A stretch of 7,180 nt of DNA from CAYFJO01 sp964343305 (GTDB taxonomy: Bacteria; Planctomycetota; Planctomycetia; Pirellulales; Pirellulaceae): NCBI GenBank assembly GCA_964343305.1, contig CAYFJO010000524.1:1-7180 (forward strand). The letters run 5' to 3'. The position numbers and the translations under genes are program-made. The notes beneath the pieces are model-generated. The model saw only the letters and a program-made list of their open reading frames with translations. It ran no database searches and was not told where the DNA came from. Below are positions 1-5,867 of the stretch, piece after piece (the first letter of the stretch is position 1; each line of letters opens with the position of its first letter).

Positions 1-42
1 TGCGCCAATCTCAGCAAAAATCTCCGGCAGTGCCATTCGTGG

Positions 43-62
43 CAGGAACCTTTTTATTGACA
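43..62 (+). repeat. RAYT leader repeat, copy 1
   Basis: The 20-bp motif CAGGAACCTTTTTATTGACA lies 29 nt before the ATG of the first transposase-like gene. A second, slightly diverged copy (526-543) lies exactly 29 nt before the ATG of the second one. The last six bases are TTGACA, a perfect -35 hexamer, so the repeat may carry part of the transposase promoter. A weak -10 match (TACGTT, 80-85) follows at 17 nt. From memory, GGGGTCAGGAACC-type motifs are common at the borders of RAYT genes in planctomycetes; that association was not searched here. Confidence 0.6.
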
Positions 63-91
63 TTTGACAGCAGTTTTGATACGTTGTTGGG

Positions 92-541
92 ATGGGAAGG
101 CCACAGCGAGCGTCGAAAGGTGGGTTCATTTATCACGCTTTGAACCGTGCTAATGCTGGGCTACCGATCTTTGAGAAAGAGGGCGATTACGAAGCGTTTG
201 AAAACATCCTGGAAGAAGCCGTGGAGCGCTATGACGTGCGGCTGTTGTCCTACCAATTGATGCCGAATCACTGGCATCTTGTGGTTTGGCCCCGAAAGGA
301 CGGCGATCTTTCCAAGTTCATTGGTTGGTTAACGCTGACACACACCCAGCGCTGGCATGCCCATCGGCAGAGCGCGGGGACGGGCCATCTTTACCAGGGA
401 CGCTTCAAGTCGTTTGTCGTGCAAGACGACGGGCACTACTTAACGGTTTGCCGTTATGTCGAGCGCAATGCCTTGCGAGCGGGACTTGCGGAGCGTGCCG
501 ATGCTTGGCAGGTCAAAAAAGGGGTCAGAACTATTTATTGA
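92..541 (+). pseudogene. REP-associated tyrosine transposase (Y1_Tnp/RAYT), C-terminally truncated
   Basis: This encodes a single-strand DNA nuclease-type transposase of the IS200-like Y1/HUH superfamily (RAYT group), which in this group acts on REP-like palindromes. The 149-residue product has the family N-terminus (GRPQR...YHALNRAN), the HUH metal-binding pair His60-Trp-His62 in MPNHWHLVV, the YQGRFKSF motif near residue 101, and the likely catalytic tyrosine Tyr122 in CRYVERNALRAGL. Full-length relatives usually run to about 220-240 residues, with a WRWSS-type segment following the tyrosine helix. Here homology stops near residue 140 (DAWQ), and the last nine codons are read through the leader repeat of the next transposase copy. 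It is therefore probably a remnant joined to the second unit, not a complete gene. The core catalytic residues survive, so residual activity cannot be excluded. There is no convincing ribosome binding site. Confidence 0.8.
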
Positions 542-543
542 CA
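526..543 (+). repeat. RAYT leader repeat, copy 2
   Basis: CAGAACTATTTATTGACA is a diverged copy of the motif at 43-62. It again ends in TTGACA and again lies 29 nt before a transposase ATG (573). The similarity continues weakly downstream: CAGTTTTGAT at 71-80 and CGGTTTGGAT at 552-561 occupy equivalent positions and match at 8 of 10 bases. The bases just upstream (AAAAAAGGGGT, 515-525) have no equal at copy 1. The repeat also supplies the final codons and the TGA stop of the truncated first transposase. Confidence 0.55.
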
Positions 544-572
544 ATCTGTTCCGGTTTGGATCGAGTCACTGA

Positions 573-1002
573 ATGCCCCGACCGCTTCGTCCCATCGCTG
601 CTGGTTTAGTCTACCACGTTGTGAACCGTGGCAACAATCGACAGGACGTGTTCTTTCATGACGGCGATCGCGAGGCGTTCCTTCAAGCAATGCTGGATCT
701 CAACCAGCGAAAGCCCTTTGAGTTGTACGGCGATTGTTTGATGAGCAATCATTTTCATCTGCTCATCCGTCCAAAAACAAGATAACATCAGCCGTTTGAT
801 GCAAAGCCTGTTGGTCTCGCACACGCAACGCTATCACAAGAATCGCAACAGCCTAGGGCACGTCTGACAAGGCCGATTCAAAAGCCTAGTGATTCAAGAT
901 GATGAACATCTATTGGCGGTGCTGCGTTACATGGAAGCGAATCCGGTGCGAGCGGAAATGGCACGATATCAGACGAAGCTGCGGCAACTTGAGTCATTTG
1001 TC
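573..1002 (+). pseudogene. Second RAYT-family transposase, broken by frameshift and nonsense mutation
   Basis: The first frame (573-785) encodes a clear RAYT N-terminus: MPRPLRPIAAGLVYHVVNRG, then the HUH pair His60-Phe-His62 in MSNHFHLLIRP. It ends at a TAA right after RPKTR. The next frame (from about 778) continues the same protein: DNISRLMQSLLVSHTQRYHK, then GHV-stop-QGRFKSLVIQDDEHL, then LRYMEANPVRAEMA with the catalytic tyrosine encoded at 928-930. The stop at 865-867 is TGA where relatives have Trp (TGG), a one-base change. The frame jump equals a net gain of one base or a loss of two or five. Homology fades after about 969, so the C-terminus is also lost. This is a dead copy. It is of a different RAYT subtype from the first (NHFHLLIRP versus NHWHLVVWP), so the pair is not a recent duplication. 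Confidence 0.85.
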
Positions 1003-1080
1003 ATGAGCGTGCCGCTGTACCTGGACCACCATGTCAAGGCCGCGAGCACCGAAGGAATTCGCGCTCGGGTAGTGTCCTAG
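1003..1080 (+). pseudogene. Stub of a DUF5615 PIN-like protein gene (N-terminal fragment)
   Basis: From the ATG at 1003, in the frame of the transposase remnant, 25 codons read MSVPLYLDHHVKAASTEGI, then RARVVS and TAG. This matches, from memory, the start of DUF5615 PIN-like proteins, which typically begin V-P-L-Y-M-D-x-H-V, then an (I/V)T-(D/E)-GLR-RG helix and a VDVLTA strand. Here the reading is lost right after RAR, where relatives have GVDVLTA. The family is about 110-130 residues and is usually the toxin-like member of a toxin-antitoxin-type pair. The antitoxin-like partner is not visible upstream. The stub probably lost its 3' part when the sequence carrying the palindrome at 1093-1124 arrived or a deletion occurred. 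The call rests on a short stretch and on recall. Confidence 0.45.
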
Positions 1081-1092
1081 TTTGCCGATTCA

Positions 1093-1124
1093 GACTTCCG
1101 AAGTTTCGGAAAACTTCGGAAGTC
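1093..1124. repeat. Perfect 14-bp inverted repeat (REP-like palindrome)
   Basis: The arms GACTTCCGAAGTTT (1093-1106) and AAACTTCGGAAGTC (1111-1124) are exact reverse complements around a CGGA loop. The left arm can also fold on the loop region: TTCCGAA (1096-1102) and TTCGGAA (1105-1111) pair, so two hairpin states compete. There is no T-run on either side, so a Rho-independent terminator is unlikely. Its place beside RAYT remnants fits the REP-like palindromes that such transposases recognise. It could instead be an intergenic mobile palindrome or a protein-binding site upstream of uvrC. Confidence 0.75.
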
Positions 1125-1184
1125 ATGCCCAGGCAGGCTCGTGGCGACATTCCATTGCCCTTTCCTTTGGCTTGACTCGCATTC

Positions 1185-1190
1185 TAGAAT
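1185..1190 (+). promoter_or_regulatory. Possible -10 element for uvrC
   Basis: TAGAAT sits in CTAGAATTGCG, 13 nt before the chosen uvrC ATG. The same CTAGAAT-A/T-GCG context is found upstream of the NIPSNAP gene at 2639-2649. The 10-bp palindrome ATTCTAGAAT (1181-1190) covers it. No good -35 hexamer lies 17 nt upstream (TTCCTT at 1162-1167 is poor). If real, transcription would start a few bases before the ATG, giving a very short leader. Confidence 0.25.
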
Positions 1191-1203
1191 TGCGCGTTCA
1201 GCC

Positions 1204-2568
1204 ATGTCAGATCTCCATCAAAGCGCCGAAGATTCAATCGCTGACTCACAAAGTCATGAAAGCGGTTTTCGTCATGCCGCGACCAAAGTACGTGAATTCC
1301 CGCAGACGCCCGGTGTCTATCTGATGAAGGACTCGGCTGGCCGGGTTATTTACGTCGGCAAAGCGAAGAATCTTCGCTCGCGGGCTGGCAGCTACTTTCT
1401 CAAGGGAGCGGAAGAAGAACTCCGTACCGCGCTTTGGATCAAGGAAATCTGCGACATCGACTATATCGAGTGCGAAAGTGAAGTGGACGCGCTGCTTGTC
1501 GAGTCGCGTTTGATCAAGGATGTCCAGCCAAAATACAACAAAGAACTCAAGGACGACAAAACCTTTCCGTATTTGATGATCACCACGCACGAGGACTTCC
1601 CGCGTGTGGAAGTGACGCGCGAGCCCAAGGACCGGGGCGTGAAACTATACGGTCCGTTCGCCAACGCCGGCGCGCTGCGCGGTGCGATTCAAGTGTTGCA
1701 GCGGATTTTTAAGTTCCGCACTTGCTCGCTCGACATCGAAGAAGACGACCAGCGTTGGCAGTGGTTTCGTCCCTGTTTGTTGGCCAGCATCAATCAATGC
1801 ACCGCGCCTTGCAATCTGCGGATCGACAAGAAGACGTATCGTCGCGACCTCAGGCGACTGCAGATGTTCTTGGCCGGCAACAAGGTGCGTCTGTTAAAAC
1901 AAATGCACGGCGAGATGCAGCAGGCGTCGAAAGAACTGCGATTCGAGGAAGCCGCACGCTTGCGAGATGAAATCCACATGCTTGAAACACTGGACGAACG
2001 GGGCGAACTCGACACGCACGCTCAGCCTGAAGTGTTTTACATCGATCCGAGAAAAGGTTTGGCCGGTTTGCGAAAAGTGTTGAAGCTCGACAAGGAGCCG
2101 CGGACGATCGAAGGCGTTGATATCGCACATCTTGCCGGCGGGCAAACCGTCGCCAGCCTCGTGCAGTTCATCGATGGCTTGCCTTTTAAACCGGGCTATC
2201 GCCGCTATAAGATCCGCGACGTGGGTGGCATCGACGACTTTCGCAGCATTCACGAAGTCGTTGCCCGTCGATTCAAACGAATGCACGACGAGGGCGAAGT
2301 GTTTCCCGACATCGTGTTGATTGATGGCGGCAAAGGGCAACTCGGCGCCGCCGTGGCTGCGTTTCACGAACAAGCGATCGAGCCACCAACCGTCATCTCG
2401 TTGGCAAAACGAGAGGAAGAAGTCTTTCTGCCAGGGCAGTCGCAGTCATTGAAGCTCAGCCGGCACTCGTTCGGTCTTCGCTTGTTGCAGTATGTGCGAG
2501 ATGAAGCTCATCGTTTCGCGCAGCACTACCACCATCTGTTGCGCAAGAAAGCGACGTTGGGAGATTAA
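1204..2568 (+). CDS. uvrC: Excinuclease ABC subunit C, short form without HhH domain
   Basis: This is the endonuclease subunit of nucleotide excision repair. It is recruited by UvrB at a damaged site in the cytoplasm and cuts on both sides of the lesion. The GIY-YIG nuclease for the 3' cut has GVY (37-39), YVG (50-52), Arg58 in NLRSR and Glu100 in ALLVESRLI. Cys174, Cys191, Cys199 and Cys203 form the cluster reported to hold an iron-sulfur centre in E. coli UvrC. The UVR motif that contacts UvrB lies near residues 238-262 (ELRFEEAARLRDEI). The RNase H-like nuclease for the 5' cut keeps its Asp-Asp-His set: Asp306 (GVDIAH), Asp374 (LIDGGKGQ) and His436 (DEAHRFAQ). The product ends at residue 454, right after this domain. 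E. coli UvrC is 610 residues with a C-terminal helix-hairpin-helix pair, which is absent here, and no frameshifted trace of it follows. A GTG at 1141 would add 21 residues that resemble nothing in the family, so the ATG is preferred. No clear ribosome binding site is seen. Confidence 0.95.
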   Translation: MSDLHQSAEDSIADSQSHESGFRHAATKVREFPQTPGVYLMKDSAGRVIYVGKAKNLRSRAGSYFLKGAEEELRTALWIKEICDIDYIECESEVDALLVESRLIKDVQPKYNKELKDDKTFPYLMITTHEDFPRVEVTREPKDRGVKLYGPFANAGALRGAIQVLQRIFKFRTCSLDIEEDDQRWQWFRPCLLASINQCTAPCNLRIDKKTYRRDLRRLQMFLAGNKVRLLKQMHGEMQQASKELRFEEAARLRDEIHMLETLDERGELDTHAQPEVFYIDPRKGLAGLRKVLKLDKEPRTIEGVDIAHLAGGQTVASLVQFIDGLPFKPGYRRYKIRDVGGIDDFRSIHEVVARRFKRMHDEGEVFPDIVLIDGGKGQLGAAVAAFHEQAIEPPTVISLAKREEEVFLPGQSQSLKLSRHSFGLRLLQYVRDEAHRFAQHYHHLLRKKATLGD

Positions 2569-2636
2569 CTGGACAGCGCCAGGTTCGGGTGGTGCTCGTC
2601 ATTTGCCGCGTAGTTCCAAACGGCCCCGCCCTCAGT

Positions 2637-2645
2637 TGCTAGAAT
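2637..2645 (+). promoter_or_regulatory. Extended -10 promoter candidate for the NIPSNAP genes
   Basis: TGCTAGAAT is an extended -10 element (TGn followed by TAGAAT), 47 nt before the ATG at 2693. GCTA and TAGC flank it as a short dyad (2638-2641 and 2645-2648). No strong -35 hexamer is seen at 16-18 nt, which an extended -10 can tolerate. A start site near 2652 would give a leader of about 40 nt. The preceding gene ends at 2568, so the NIPSNAP genes probably form a transcription unit separate from uvrC. Confidence 0.4.
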
Positions 2646-2682
2646 AGCGTCAACCCACTTCCCCGATTCACACCCACAACCT

Positions 2683-2686
2683 GGAG
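2683..2686 (+). promoter_or_regulatory. Ribosome binding site of the first NIPSNAP gene
   Basis: GGAG lies 6 nt before the ATG at 2693. That spacing favours the first of the two Met codons in Met-Ile-Met over the one at 2699 (12 nt). Confidence 0.55.
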
Positions 2687-2692
2687 CTGACA

Positions 2693-3457
2693 ATGATCAT
2701 GAATCGTACGTCTATCAAACCTGCAACGATTTGCGTACTCACTGCCGTTTTGCTCTGCACATCGCATTTGTTTGCGGAAGTCTATGAACTTCGGACTTAC
2801 ACGACCAACGAAGGAAAGCTGGAAAACCTGAACGCGCGTTTCCGCGATCACACGGTGGGGCTGTTCAAAAAGCATGGGATCGAATCCGTCGGCTACTGGG
2901 TTCCGACCGACGGAGAAAAAGCGAAGAACACTTTGATCTACGTCGTCAAGCACGAGAGTCGCGATGCGGCGACGGCGTCGTGGAAGGCGTTCTTGTCCGA
3001 TCCCGAGTGGAAGAAAGTTGCGAAGGAGTCACAGGTTGACGGCCAGATTCTGGCGAAGCGACCGGAGTCGGTGTTCATGCAAGAGACCGATTACTCGCGA
3101 ACCTGGATCAGCGGCGAGCCGAACGATGACGACGTGTTCGAATTGCGAATCTACAAGGCGGCCGAAGGAAAACTTGGCAAGCTGGACGCCCGCTTTCGCG
3201 ACCACACGATTGGACTGTTCAACAAGCATGGCATTCAGTCGGTCGCTTATTGGCATCCGACGGACGAGCCCGATTCGAAAGACAACTTGATCTACATCAT
3301 CAAGCACGCCAGCCGCGACGCTGCCAAGAAATCGTGGCAAGCATTCTTCGCCGATCCCGCGTGGAAAAAGGCGGCCCAAGAATCCGGCGTTGGGCGACTG
3401 GCGAAACCGCCAGCGTCAACTTACTTGAAGGCCACCGACTATTCAGCGATTCGCTAA
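2693..3457 (+). CDS. Exported protein with two tandem NIPSNAP domains
   Basis: Product of 254 residues. Residues 1-28 form a type I signal peptide: Arg5 and Lys9, a hydrophobic stretch at 13-22, and a predicted cut after SHLFA. Two NIPSNAP domains follow at about 30-135 and 148-251. Each begins with (Y/F)ELR-x-Y and continues with GKL, RFRDHT, a KHGI...YW-x-P-T-D turn, a LIY...KH strand, SRDAA, W-x-AF and DP-x-WK, and ends in TDYS. By hand count the two copies are about 60% identical. NIPSNAP domains adopt a ferredoxin-like dimeric alpha-beta barrel fold; mitochondrial relatives act in mitophagy, but no biochemical role is established for bacterial secreted forms. Two copies in one chain could form one intramolecular barrel. 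Cysteines are confined to the signal peptide and there is no lipobox. The gene is followed at 113 bp by a co-directional gene ending in the same domain pair, so a shared role is likely. Confidence 0.9.
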   Translation: MIMNRTSIKPATICVLTAVLLCTSHLFAEVYELRTYTTNEGKLENLNARFRDHTVGLFKKHGIESVGYWVPTDGEKAKNTLIYVVKHESRDAATASWKAFLSDPEWKKVAKESQVDGQILAKRPESVFMQETDYSRTWISGEPNDDDVFELRIYKAAEGKLGKLDARFRDHTIGLFNKHGIQSVAYWHPTDEPDSKDNLIYIIKHASRDAAKKSWQAFFADPAWKKAAQESGVGRLAKPPASTYLKATDYSAIR

Positions 3458-3460
3458 GTT

Positions 3461-3491
3461 GTCAACCTGTTGACGCGGTCACTAGACCGTG
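3461..3491. other. Two adjacent short inverted repeats in the NIPSNAP intergenic gap
   Basis: GTCAAC-CT-GTTGAC (3461-3474) begins 3 bp after the stop codon of the first NIPSNAP gene. It is followed by CGGTC-ACTA-GACCG (3476-3489), whose stem extends by a G-T and a C-G pair to 3474 and 3491. The two structures share position 3474. No T-run follows, so a Rho-independent terminator is not supported. They could be weak mRNA processing or attenuation hairpins, or chance. Confidence 0.3.
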
Positions 3492-3555
3492 AGTTGGACG
3501 TTCCCACCGTCTGGCGATGATGGGTACTGGCCCGTTCGAATTGCTGGCCGCAAGA

Positions 3556-3564
3556 GAGGAAAGG
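3556..3564 (+). promoter_or_regulatory. Ribosome binding site that decides the start of the propeller-NIPSNAP gene
   Basis: The purine run GAGGAAAGG ends 6 nt before the ATG at 3571. The first residues from that ATG are a good signal peptide. The upstream in-frame ATG at 3517 would put 18 hydrophilic residues before the signal peptide and has no comparable purine run. Confidence 0.6.
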
Positions 3565-3570
3565 CATTGC

Positions 3571-5724
3571 ATGCACCGTGTTGTTGAATCCCTGGCACTC
3601 GTTGGGCTGCTGATCGTAACGTGTGCTCCCCTTGGTGCGGACGAGCAAGCACGATGGATTCAAAGTTACGACGCCGGCTATACGGATGACAGAGGTGCGT
3701 TTGCGGGCGGATCCGAAATTATGCACCTTGCGGCGCACAAAGGAAAACTCTACGCGGCCAATGGCTATTGGGTGGATTCGCATTGGGACATTCCGCCTGA
3801 CGCGGAAAGGCAGTCGGCTCAAGTGCTGCGATTGGATTCGGCAGACGGACGGTGGCAGGTTGATTTGGATATGGGCAAGTCAAACGGCCTGGGCCTTGGC
3901 TACATGAAGGGCAACATTCTGAAGTCGGTGACTTTCACGCGCGATGCGGCCGAGGAACTCTTGGCGAAACCACAAAACCTGTTGGTGATGGCGGCTGGTG
4001 CCAACTTCGAGCGCGGGGGAGCTGTCTCCGCCTGGGTGCGCGACGACGACAAGGGCACATGGACGCACACGCTTGTTCGTCATGGCTCGGCCGTTGCCGG
4101 CGTGCGTTGGGTGCCGCGAGACATGGAAATCTATCGTGACAAGGTCACCGGCATCGAACGGCTGTTTCTGCTGTTGGGAAATCCCGGAATTATCACGGGC
4201 GTCTACGACTCTGCCACGCCATCAAAGATTCGCTGGAGCCGACACATCGAATTCCCGTTTCTCACTAAGGGCAGCTTCAGAACACGACCGCTGGGGATGA
4301 CTCAGGCCAACGGATCGTTGTTCTTCTCTGTTGACGATGCGATTTACCGGCGCGTCGATGGCGAGAAGCCGGATTATGTCGAGGTCATGAATCTCGGCGA
4401 TGACATCGACACCGACATTGGCGGCGTCCGCGGATTAACGGCGATCGCCAACCCGGACGGCCCTGGCCAGTCGCTGTTGTTCGTCTGGGCACCGGGCGAC
4501 GGATCAAAGTGCCACGTCAAACGGCTCGATCCAGATGGCTCCGGTGGTTTTTCTGTTCACGACGAAGCGGTCATCATGGATCTGATGAGGAAGTCGCTGG
4601 GTGTGGAAGTGACCTATACGCTAGCCGCTCACAACATGATGTATCCCTTCCGCCATCCGGTGACGGGCGAGACGGTGCACATCATTGGTTTCCAGGGAAA
4701 CATTCGCGGCAACGATCGACTGCGGTGGAAAGACAGTCGGCTTTACGGCGGCGCGATGTACGCCATTCGTGCCGCGGATCAAACCTACACCGTTCACGAA
4801 GTCAACAATGCCTACGCGCCCGGCAAGACACCGCTCGTGTCGCCTCGAACGTTTTGCTTGTCGCCGTTCAACGACGACCACCTTTTCATCGGTGGCCACG
4901 ATTCCAGCAACCACGCGTCAGACAACATGGCATGGATTTTCAAAGCGCCGCTGGATGCGGCGCTGGGCGTGATAAAAGGTCGTGATGCAGTCGTGCCACA
5001 AACTAAATCGGCGGTCGATCCTCGTCTAGCCGGTGGTCCCATCTACGAACTGCGAATCTACGTTGCCGCGAAAGATCGGTTCGGACATCTAGTCAAGCGT
5101 TTTCGTAACCACACCGACCGCCTCTTCAAAAAGCACGGCATGGAGCCGGTCGGATACTGGGTGCCCACCGACGGACCGCCCAGCCGCCGGCGGACGTTTG
5201 TCTACATCCTCAAGCATCCGTCGCGCTACGCCGCCTGGCAAAACTGGGTCCGCTTCTCGAACGACCGCGAGTGGAAAGCCGTCCTCGACACACCCGAGTT
5301 CCGAGGCCTGCTGATCAAGAAGCCCGAGAGCATTTTCATGACCGCCAACGACTATTCCAAATCGGCGGCCAACTTGATCGGAGAGCCCGGTGGCATTTAC
5401 GAACTGCGGACGTACACGACCAACGCCGGCAAACTCACAAAACTCAACGCTCGCTTCCGCGACCACACGACTCGCATCTTCAACCGCCACGGTATCAACA
5501 ACGTTGGCTACTGGAAGCCTTTCGACAAGCCGGAGTCTGCCAACACATTGATCTACCTCGTCCACCACGCCAGTCGCCAACAAGCCGATACCAACTGGAA
5601 ATCATTCACCGGCGACCCAGAGTGGCAAAAAGTCGCGAAAGAATCGCAAGCTAACGGCAAGTTCCTCGCCAAGCCACCGAAACGAATTTGCTTGAGGCCC
5701 ATGGATTTTTCGCCACTGAAATAG
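3571..5724 (+). CDS. Exported propeller-like protein fused to two C-terminal NIPSNAP domains
   Basis: Product of 717 residues from the ATG with the best ribosome binding site. Residues 1-23 are a signal peptide (hydrophobic from about 8 to 20) with a predicted cut after APLGA. There is no proper lipobox, since the residue before Cys18 is Thr. Residues about 25-470 form a domain I do not recognise. It is rich in short strand-turn units with Gly, Trp and Asp, such as GGSEIMHLAAHKGKLYAANG (47-66), MTQANGSLFFSVDDAIYRR (243-261) and FNDDHLFIGGHDSSN (433-447). This suggests a beta-propeller like those of exported sugar- or ligand-binding proteins. Two NIPSNAP domains follow at 491-596 and 609-714, each starting IYELR and ending DYS or DFS. 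The last is about 58% identical by hand count to the first domain of the neighbouring 254-residue protein, but only about 42% to the domain beside it. Function is unknown. The fusion and the neighbour suggest the propeller and the NIPSNAP modules act together outside the cytoplasm. Confidence 0.85.
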   Translation: MHRVVESLALVGLLIVTCAPLGADEQARWIQSYDAGYTDDRGAFAGGSEIMHLAAHKGKLYAANGYWVDSHWDIPPDAERQSAQVLRLDSADGRWQVDLDMGKSNGLGLGYMKGNILKSVTFTRDAAEELLAKPQNLLVMAAGANFERGGAVSAWVRDDDKGTWTHTLVRHGSAVAGVRWVPRDMEIYRDKVTGIERLFLLLGNPGIITGVYDSATPSKIRWSRHIEFPFLTKGSFRTRPLGMTQANGSLFFSVDDAIYRRVDGEKPDYVEVMNLGDDIDTDIGGVRGLTAIANPDGPGQSLLFVWAPGDGSKCHVKRLDPDGSGGFSVHDEAVIMDLMRKSLGVEVTYTLAAHNMMYPFRHPVTGETVHIIGFQGNIRGNDRLRWKDSRLYGGAMYAIRAADQTYTVHEVNNAYAPGKTPLVSPRTFCLSPFNDDHLFIGGHDSSNHASDNMAWIFKAPLDAALGVIKGRDAVVPQTKSAVDPRLAGGPIYELRIYVAAKDRFGHLVKRFRNHTDRLFKKHGMEPVGYWVPTDGPPSRRRTFVYILKHPSRYAAWQNWVRFSNDREWKAVLDTPEFRGLLIKKPESIFMTANDYSKSAANLIGEPGGIYELRTYTTNAGKLTKLNARFRDHTTRIFNRHGINNVGYWKPFDKPESANTLIYLVHHASRQQADTNWKSFTGDPEWQKVAKESQANGKFLAKPPKRICLRPMDFSPLK

Positions 5725-5867
5725 GCGAGCACAAAGTCTATCCTGATAACGAAGCCAAACGGGTCCAGGCCATAGCTTGAGGCGTCGTCAATCTCAGCAG
5801 CCAACCACGATTTCGCATCGGTCAATTCTGGGCGGAAAAGCGGCGACTCGCGTTTTGCACGTTGAAC
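5725..5867. other. Convergent intergenic gap, no gene seen
   Basis: These 143 bp separate the stop codon of the plus-strand propeller-NIPSNAP gene from the stop codon of the minus-strand MlrC-like gene. Both could be expected to end transcription here, but I find no stem followed by a T-run on either strand. Short open frames that cross it look like antisense shadow of the NIPSNAP coding region. Confidence 0.5.

Noticed and set aside
1..36. Possible start of a leftward gene on the minus strand (ATG at 36-34, reading MALPEIFAEIGA to the edge).
   Set aside because: Only 12 codons are visible and there is no clear ribosome binding site at a normal distance. The composition looks protein-like, but this is too little to call.
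1093..1124. Rho-independent terminator.
   Set aside because: The stem is strong, but neither side has a T-run and there is no intact gene upstream that needs terminating.
1141..1203. GTG start that would extend UvrC by 21 residues.
   Set aside because: The added residues (MATFHCPFLWLDSHSRIARSA region) do not resemble the family, and they overlap the likely promoter region. The ATG at 1204 is preferred.
3517..3570. Upstream ATG giving a 735-residue propeller-NIPSNAP protein.
   Set aside because: It would place hydrophilic residues ahead of the signal peptide. The purine-rich ribosome binding site sits just before the ATG at 3571.
5089..5583. Long open frames antisense to the NIPSNAP domains (also 2639-2953, 3029-3379 and 5553-5825, minus strand).
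   Set aside because: They recur opposite each NIPSNAP copy with similar sequence (for example starting MLDDVDQ), as expected from antisense of a repeated, codon-biased domain. They have no independent family resemblance.
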